Shown here: positions 14,307 through 17,935 of the stretch, piece after piece
Layout: the number at the start of each line of letters is the position of its first letter
Numbering within the stretch: the stretch's first letter is position 1
DNA from: Chloroflexota bacterium
GTDB taxonomy: Bacteria > Chloroflexota > Anaerolineae > Ardenticatenales > Ardenticatenaceae
Length of the DNA stretch: 17,935 nt
Assembly: GCA_003520455.1 (NCBI GenBank)
Contig: DOUV01000540.1
Location: forward strand, 1 to 17,935
Reading direction: 5' to 3'
Position numbers and translations under genes: made by a program
The notes under the pieces: model-generated
Seen by the model: the letters and a program-made list of their open reading frames with translations, nothing else
Database searches by the model: none
Told to the model about the DNA's origin: nothing

Positions 14307-15005
14307 TTACTCCGCCCCTATCAAGTCGGGGCGCAGGTAGGCGAGGGTGAACTGGGCGCTGTTCATGGTCCAGTGGGCGATCAGCGGCAGCCAGAAACCG
14401 CCGGTCAGCAGGAGCGCGGCGCCCAGCAACGCACCGATCAAGGCTGTCACGAGCGCACCCCAGAGGCCCTGAGCGAGGTGCATCGAGCCGAAAGCCAGAC
14501 TGCTGACTACCAGCGCCAGGCCGATGGGAAGATGGAGCGCGGCGCTCATCCCGCTGAGCAACATCGCCCGGAAGAGCAACTCTTCCAGCAGCGCAGCAGG
14601 GAAGGCCGCGGCGATGATGACGACAAGTTGATCGCGGCTGTGGGGGCGCATGGTGAGAATTGCGTTGCGCGAGTAGAAGGCGTTGCCCCGTCCAGGTAAG
14701 ACCAGGATCGAGAGTGCGTTGGCCACCAGCGGAAGGAGCAGGCCCAGCGCGACCCCACCCAGCAGGTCGCGCGAGAGGCTGAACGGGACAAAGCCGAAAG
14801 CGGTCGTTGGCAGGCCCGCACTCCACTGAGCCGTGAGGATCAGCCCCAGGCAGAGCGCAATCAGGAGCAGCCGAAAGATGTTGTCGGGCCAGGTGAGTAA
14901 CGGGTTGACCGGCAGGGGACCCCGCCGCAAGAGCAGCGCAGTCTGGGTGGTGAGCACGGCCAGGCCCAGAGTGAGCAGGATGGTACCGGCGACGAAGATC
15001 AACAT
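14307..15005 (-). CDS. CPBP-family intramembrane metalloprotease (CAAX/Abi type)
   Basis: A 232-residue polytopic membrane protein with about six to seven hydrophobic segments. The family motifs are complete: EELLFRAML with Glu141-Glu142 and Arg146, FGSMH with Phe172 and His176, and HWTMNS with His211 and Asn215. These form the glutamate-activated intramembrane active site known from Rce1-like proteases. In bacteria, members process membrane peptides, give bacteriocin self-immunity or act as scaffolds; the role here is unknown. The ATG at 15005 has no obvious ribosome site; TATAAC on the - strand (15131-15136) with GTGACA (15152-15157) at a short 15-nt spacer is a possible promoter giving a leader of about 120 nt. 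It follows the metalloprotease gene in the same direction after a 213-bp gap. Confidence 0.88.
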   Translation of the reverse strand: MLIFVAGTILLTLGLAVLTTQTALLLRRGPLPVNPLLTWPDNIFRLLLIALCLGLILTAQWSAGLPTTAFGFVPFSLSRDLLGGVALGLLLPLVANALSILVLPGRGNAFYSRNAILTMRPHSRDQLVVIIAAAFPAALLEELLFRAMLLSGMSAALHLPIGLALVVSSLAFGSMHLAQGLWGALVTALIGALLGAALLLTGGFWLPLIAHWTMNSAQFTLAYLRPDLIGAE

Positions 15006-15218
15006 TGACGCATGATGAACCAGAACGGTGAACGCGGAATATTCCTGGAGGGCGGATCAATATCCCGACCTGGTGGGTCGTGAACCGTCATGCGGCCAAA
15101 CAGGCTCAAGCCACTTCGCCCTGTCAACGGGTTATAGACACCTTGTCGAGTTGTCACTCGCTCGTGCCCCCGTCATACTGGTGAACACTTCCCACAGTCA
15201 TTCAGCACTCAAAACGTA
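15006..15218 (-). other. Gap between metalloprotease and CPBP genes
   Basis: No gene is supported here. The only signal is a possible - strand promoter for the CPBP gene (-10 TATAAC at 15131-15136, GTGACA at 15152-15157). I saw no terminator hairpin after the metalloprotease stop at 15219, so read-through into the CPBP gene is possible. Confidence 0.3.
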
Positions 15219-17288
15219 TCATTGTCCTGTGCTTAGTGAGAGCCGGTAGCTGTAGGGGGCTTGCTCGCTGGTGACCGGTGTCATCCCGGCGATGACGATC
15301 AGTACGTCGTGGACCTGCTCACCGATGCCTGGAATGGTGATCTGCCCGCGGTTGGTGGCGTCGAGGGGGAGTTGTTGGACGAGCGGTGGGCCATCGCCAC
15401 GGGCGATCACCTGGACGCTGTAGCGCTGCGGCAGGACGTTGTCCACCCGCACCGCGCCCACCAACTTCCAACCACCCAGGCCCTCCTCGAAGCCCTGACT
15501 ATAGTCGAGTTCGGGGATACGAATGTCGTCCACGGCCAGGCCGGGCCGGTTGATGGCGTCGTCCGTGATGGTCTGGAAGCGAATCAGCACCTGCTGGCCG
15601 GTGAAGGGGCTGAGGTCCACCTGCTCCTGGATCCATTGCGGCGGGCGAGGATCGTCCAGCTCCACCAATCCCAGGCCGGAGCGGCCGGTGAAGCTGGGGC
15701 CGAAGGCGTTGCCGTTGGGGTCGTGATCGGTGGTGGTGGTTGCCCGTACGATCGTCCAGGTCGTTCCCCCATCGGTCGAGACGCTCACGTAGGCGTAATC
15801 CCACCCACTCTCGAGGTCGTACCAGGCAGCAAAGTCGAGTGTGGCGTGGGTGAGACCGGTCAGATCGAACGCCCGCGTGAGACCAGTGTCGCTGGCATCG
15901 CCCCGGTTACTCCAGACGAAATAGCGCCCCTCAACCGGTGTGGTGGGGAGAATCGAAACCTGGGTCGAGCCCTCGAATGCGACGGTGAGCGCCCCGTGCA
16001 CGCCGGTGGGCGGGGCTGCGCGGAGGTAGTCGGCGCCGTACTGGTGCACGGTGCCGGTGGCGACGACCGGGAAGCTGGTGTGGGTCGCGCTCAGTGACGG
16101 GGTGAGGTCCGCACGGTCGCTGTAGCTGAACTTGCCACCCTCGATGCGCGGTTCGTTGAGCTCGTTTGCTGTGATCCAGTCGGCGAACACCTGGTCAAAA
16201 CTCAGCCCGAGCGGTCGCAGCACGGTATCGAAACCAGCGGCGCCGTTGGCCGGGTTGGCCACGACCGCGCGCATGGCGTCCTCGCCGAAGCGCTGCAGGA
16301 AGTAGCTCATAAAGAGGTAGGCGGCGCCGTAGTTGGGGATGCTGGCGCTATCCCACTGGGTCAACTGGCGGTCGGGTTCGCGTGCAAAGGCGGCCGGCGC
16401 GTTGCCGAGGCTGAAGCCGTTGAGCTTCACGGCCAACTCGCTGAGCCCTTCGTTGACCCAGAGATCCTCGTTACTATCGAGGTTCCAGTGAACCATGTGC
16501 TGGAACTCGTGGGCCAGGTAGCCGTCGAAGGTGCTCTCGCCGGGGCGGGCGGCGTCGAGATTGATGTAGAACATCTCCTTCTCATTCGAGTAGGGGTTGA
16601 TCGCGTGGGGGTACTCGTCGGCGCTCGAAAAGTAGCCACCAACCCCCGGCACTTCGCCCAAGAAGATGTGCAAGCGCGGGTCGTTGTCAATCCCGGGCGA
16701 CCACTCGGAGCCGAAGAAGCGGCGATTGGTGGGGTAGGACCTGGTTTCGAAGACCTGGGCCGATTTTTCAAGGTCGGATTGAGCCACGGTCAGACCATCC
16801 TGAACCCACCAGTTGGCATGCGGGGTTTGAAGCCGCAACACGGCGGTGGCCGTGAAGTGGCTGGTGGAGGCGACGTTCGAGACCCAGAAAGTCTCACGGT
16901 CGCCGACAACGTAATTCGTGGCCCGGGGCTGGACTTCCCGAGTGGCGTCGAGTGGGATGCGGCCAAATCCTTTGGCCAGGGCGAAGAGGTCGCGCTCGGG
17001 CGGAGTGGCCGTCTCGATGGCGACCAGGGTCTCGTTGGCCGTCGCCGGGGCTGGCCTCACCGTGAGTGCCGGAGGCATCGCAGTCGGCTCGGAGGGTGGC
17101 GGGGAAGGCGCCGCCGGGACGGGCGACGGCACCCTGATGGTTGGCGACGCTGTGGGCGAAGGCAGGACGGCGCGGCTGAGTGCGGGCCGGTTCGCCATCC
17201 AGAGCGCGCCGGCTGCCAGGCAGAACAGTGTGACCGCAAAGAGGACACTGAGCAGCGCACAGCCCAGGAGAATTCTTCGCAACAACAT
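15219..17288 (-). CDS. Secreted or membrane-anchored HExxH metalloprotease with C-terminal beta-sandwich region
   Basis: A 689-residue protein. Residues 5-31 form a hydrophobic signal or anchor segment (no lipobox), followed by a Pro/Ser/Thr/Ala-rich linker to about residue 98. The catalytic domain (about 120-375) has the zinc motif HEFQHMVHW (His260, Glu261, His264) and, 15 residues on, WVNEGLSELA, whose Glu280 or Glu284 would be the third ligand: a gluzincin-type arrangement. GGYFSSADEYP and EMFYINLDAARPG precede it. The C-terminal part (about 430-600) has FDLTGLTHATLDFAAWYDLE, GWDYAYVSVSTDGGTTW and GQQVLIRFQTITDDAINRPG, as in the MAM-like domain of immune inhibitor A peptidases, and ends in a beta-rich module (about 605-689). 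It probably degrades proteins outside the cell. GAGGA directly abuts the ATG, an awkward spacing; the TTG codons at positions 2-3 could be used instead. Confidence 0.85.
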   Translation of the reverse strand: MLLRRILLGCALLSVLFAVTLFCLAAGALWMANRPALSRAVLPSPTASPTIRVPSPVPAAPSPPPSEPTAMPPALTVRPAPATANETLVAIETATPPERDLFALAKGFGRIPLDATREVQPRATNYVVGDRETFWVSNVASTSHFTATAVLRLQTPHANWWVQDGLTVAQSDLEKSAQVFETRSYPTNRRFFGSEWSPGIDNDPRLHIFLGEVPGVGGYFSSADEYPHAINPYSNEKEMFYINLDAARPGESTFDGYLAHEFQHMVHWNLDSNEDLWVNEGLSELAVKLNGFSLGNAPAAFAREPDRQLTQWDSASIPNYGAAYLFMSYFLQRFGEDAMRAVVANPANGAAGFDTVLRPLGLSFDQVFADWITANELNEPRIEGGKFSYSDRADLTPSLSATHTSFPVVATGTVHQYGADYLRAAPPTGVHGALTVAFEGSTQVSILPTTPVEGRYFVWSNRGDASDTGLTRAFDLTGLTHATLDFAAWYDLESGWDYAYVSVSTDGGTTWTIVRATTTTDHDPNGNAFGPSFTGRSGLGLVELDDPRPPQWIQEQVDLSPFTGQQVLIRFQTITDDAINRPGLAVDDIRIPELDYSQGFEEGLGGWKLVGAVRVDNVLPQRYSVQVIARGDGPPLVQQLPLDATNRGQITIPGIGEQVHDVLIVIAGMTPVTSEQAPYSYRLSLSTGQ

Positions 17289-17362
17289 TCCTCATTCTTT
17301 CTGGTGACAGGTGGCGAGTGGCGATGAGAGATTGTAGGTGAGAACGCCCACCCGCAAAATCT

Positions 17363-17935
17363 CTAGTCGCCGGTCTCGTACTTCCCGGTTGGCCGCTGGG
17401 CCAGGGCCCACAATATGACGAGTGCCAACCCGGCGGCCAGAAGCAGGGCATAGAGCTTGTAGATTCGCGCTGGGAGCAGCAAGGCCAGCGCGCCGAAGAA
17501 GGCGGTGACGACCCAATAGCCCAGCACCACCTGGCGCTGGGAGAGGCCGGCGTCATAGAGGCGGTAGTGTAAGTGGTCGCGCCCGCCGCGCATCGGGTTG
17601 TGACCGTGGCGCAGGCGGGAGACGACCAACCAGGCGGCGTCCAGAATTGGTACGGCCAGCACCAGCAGCAAGGAGGCCACCTTGGCCCCGGCAATGATGG
17701 CCAGGGCCGCCAGCGCATAGCCGAGGAAGAGCGAGCCGGTGCTGCCCATGAAGCTCCGAGCCGGATTGAAGTTGAAGGGCAAGAAGCCCACGGTCGCGCC
17801 GAGGAGCGCCAGGGGCAGGAGCGCCACGCTGACCTGGCCCAGGCGGAGCATGTGGATCGCGAAGACGGCGCTGGCAATCGCCGCCACACCGGCTGCCAAC
17901 CCATCGAGGCCGTCCAGCCAGTTCACCGTGTTCAT
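17363..17935 (-). CDS. WecA/MraY-family undecaprenyl-phosphate phospho-sugar transferase (N-terminus outside window)
   Basis: The last 190 residues of a polytopic membrane enzyme that transfers a sugar-1-phosphate (usually GlcNAc-1-P) from UDP to undecaprenyl phosphate, starting O-antigen, teichoic-type or exopolysaccharide synthesis. The window edge falls on an ATG, but NWLDGLDGLAAG right after it is the internal NxxNxxDGLDGLA active-site motif, so the gene continues upstream and this Met is internal. Also seen: GFLPFNFNPARSFMGSTGS, several hydrophobic helices, and the cytoplasmic GGRDHLHYRLYDAGLSQRQV loop that marks the WecA branch (HIHHRL-type) rather than MraY. In the FMGDxGS motif the Asp is Ser here (see findings). 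It ends 74 bp before the metalloprotease start in the same direction, so the two may be cotranscribed. Confidence 0.88.
   Translation of the reverse strand: MNTVNWLDGLDGLAAGVAAIASAVFAIHMLRLGQVSVALLPLALLGATVGFLPFNFNPARSFMGSTGSLFLGYALAALAIIAGAKVASLLLVLAVPILDAAWLVVSRLRHGHNPMRGGRDHLHYRLYDAGLSQRQVVLGYWVVTAFFGALALLLPARIYKLYALLLAAGLALVILWALAQRPTGKYETGD

Noticed and set aside
15261..16097. Open frame on the + strand inside the metalloprotease gene
   Set aside because: Shadow of the - strand coding frame, with no ribosome site and no motif.

Overview
This is a GC-rich bacterial window (17.9 kb) that I read as chromosomal DNA from a Chloroflexota-type organism. The support is indirect: the overall protein style (FemAB-like transferase, CUT1 sugar transporter, Pro/Ser/Thr-linked secreted gluzincin), TTG/GTG/ATG starts with strong GGAGG ribosome sites, and no phage, IS or CRISPR signature. 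The phylum call is an inference and was not tested by any search.

Layout. 1-2.1 kb: the 3' part of a FemAB-type aminoacyltransferase (+) converges on a glycolytic GAPDH gene (-), with a perfect 19-bp bidirectional terminator between them. 2.2-3.65 kb: a MOFRL-type glycerate 2-kinase (+). 3.65-8.63 kb: a promoter carrying a perfect LacI-family operator, a long leader, a LacI-family repressor, a sugar-binding lipoprotein and two CUT1 permeases, all on +. 8.63-9.60 kb: a small intracellular clan-J (GH32-like) glycosidase on -, whose stop codon overlaps that of the second permease. 9.77-12.23 kb: a PfkB fructokinase-like gene and a sucrose-phosphate-synthase-like GT4 enzyme (+). 12.4-13.9 kb: an M20 dipeptidase-like gene (-) whose last 25 codons lie in a folded palindromic element. 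14.0 kb: a selenocysteine tRNA gene (selC) with its own promoter and a strong terminator. 14.3-17.9 kb, all on -: a CPBP-family membrane protease, a membrane-anchored or secreted HExxH metalloprotease, and the 3' part of a WecA/MraY-type phospho-sugar transferase.

How the genes fit together. The block from about 3.7 to 12.2 kb looks like one carbohydrate locus. The CUT1 importer (with no ATPase gene in the window) would bring in a saccharide. The GH32-like enzyme has no signal peptide and could split an imported fructoside. The PfkB kinase would phosphorylate fructose, and the SPS-like GT4 links UDP-glucose and fructose-6-phosphate, or runs in reverse. The LacI regulator probably represses its own promoter through the 14-bp palindrome over the -10/+1 region. 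Having both a sucrose-forming and a candidate sucrose-splitting enzyme, with no sucrose-phosphate phosphatase in view, is the main metabolic puzzle.

The clearest non-protein discovery is selC: 8-bp acceptor, 6-bp D-stem with a 4-nt loop, UCA anticodon and a long variable arm, which implies that the organism decodes UGA as selenocysteine. The most unusual DNA structure is the nested inverted-repeat element at 12412-12494, which forms the 3' end of the dipeptidase gene.
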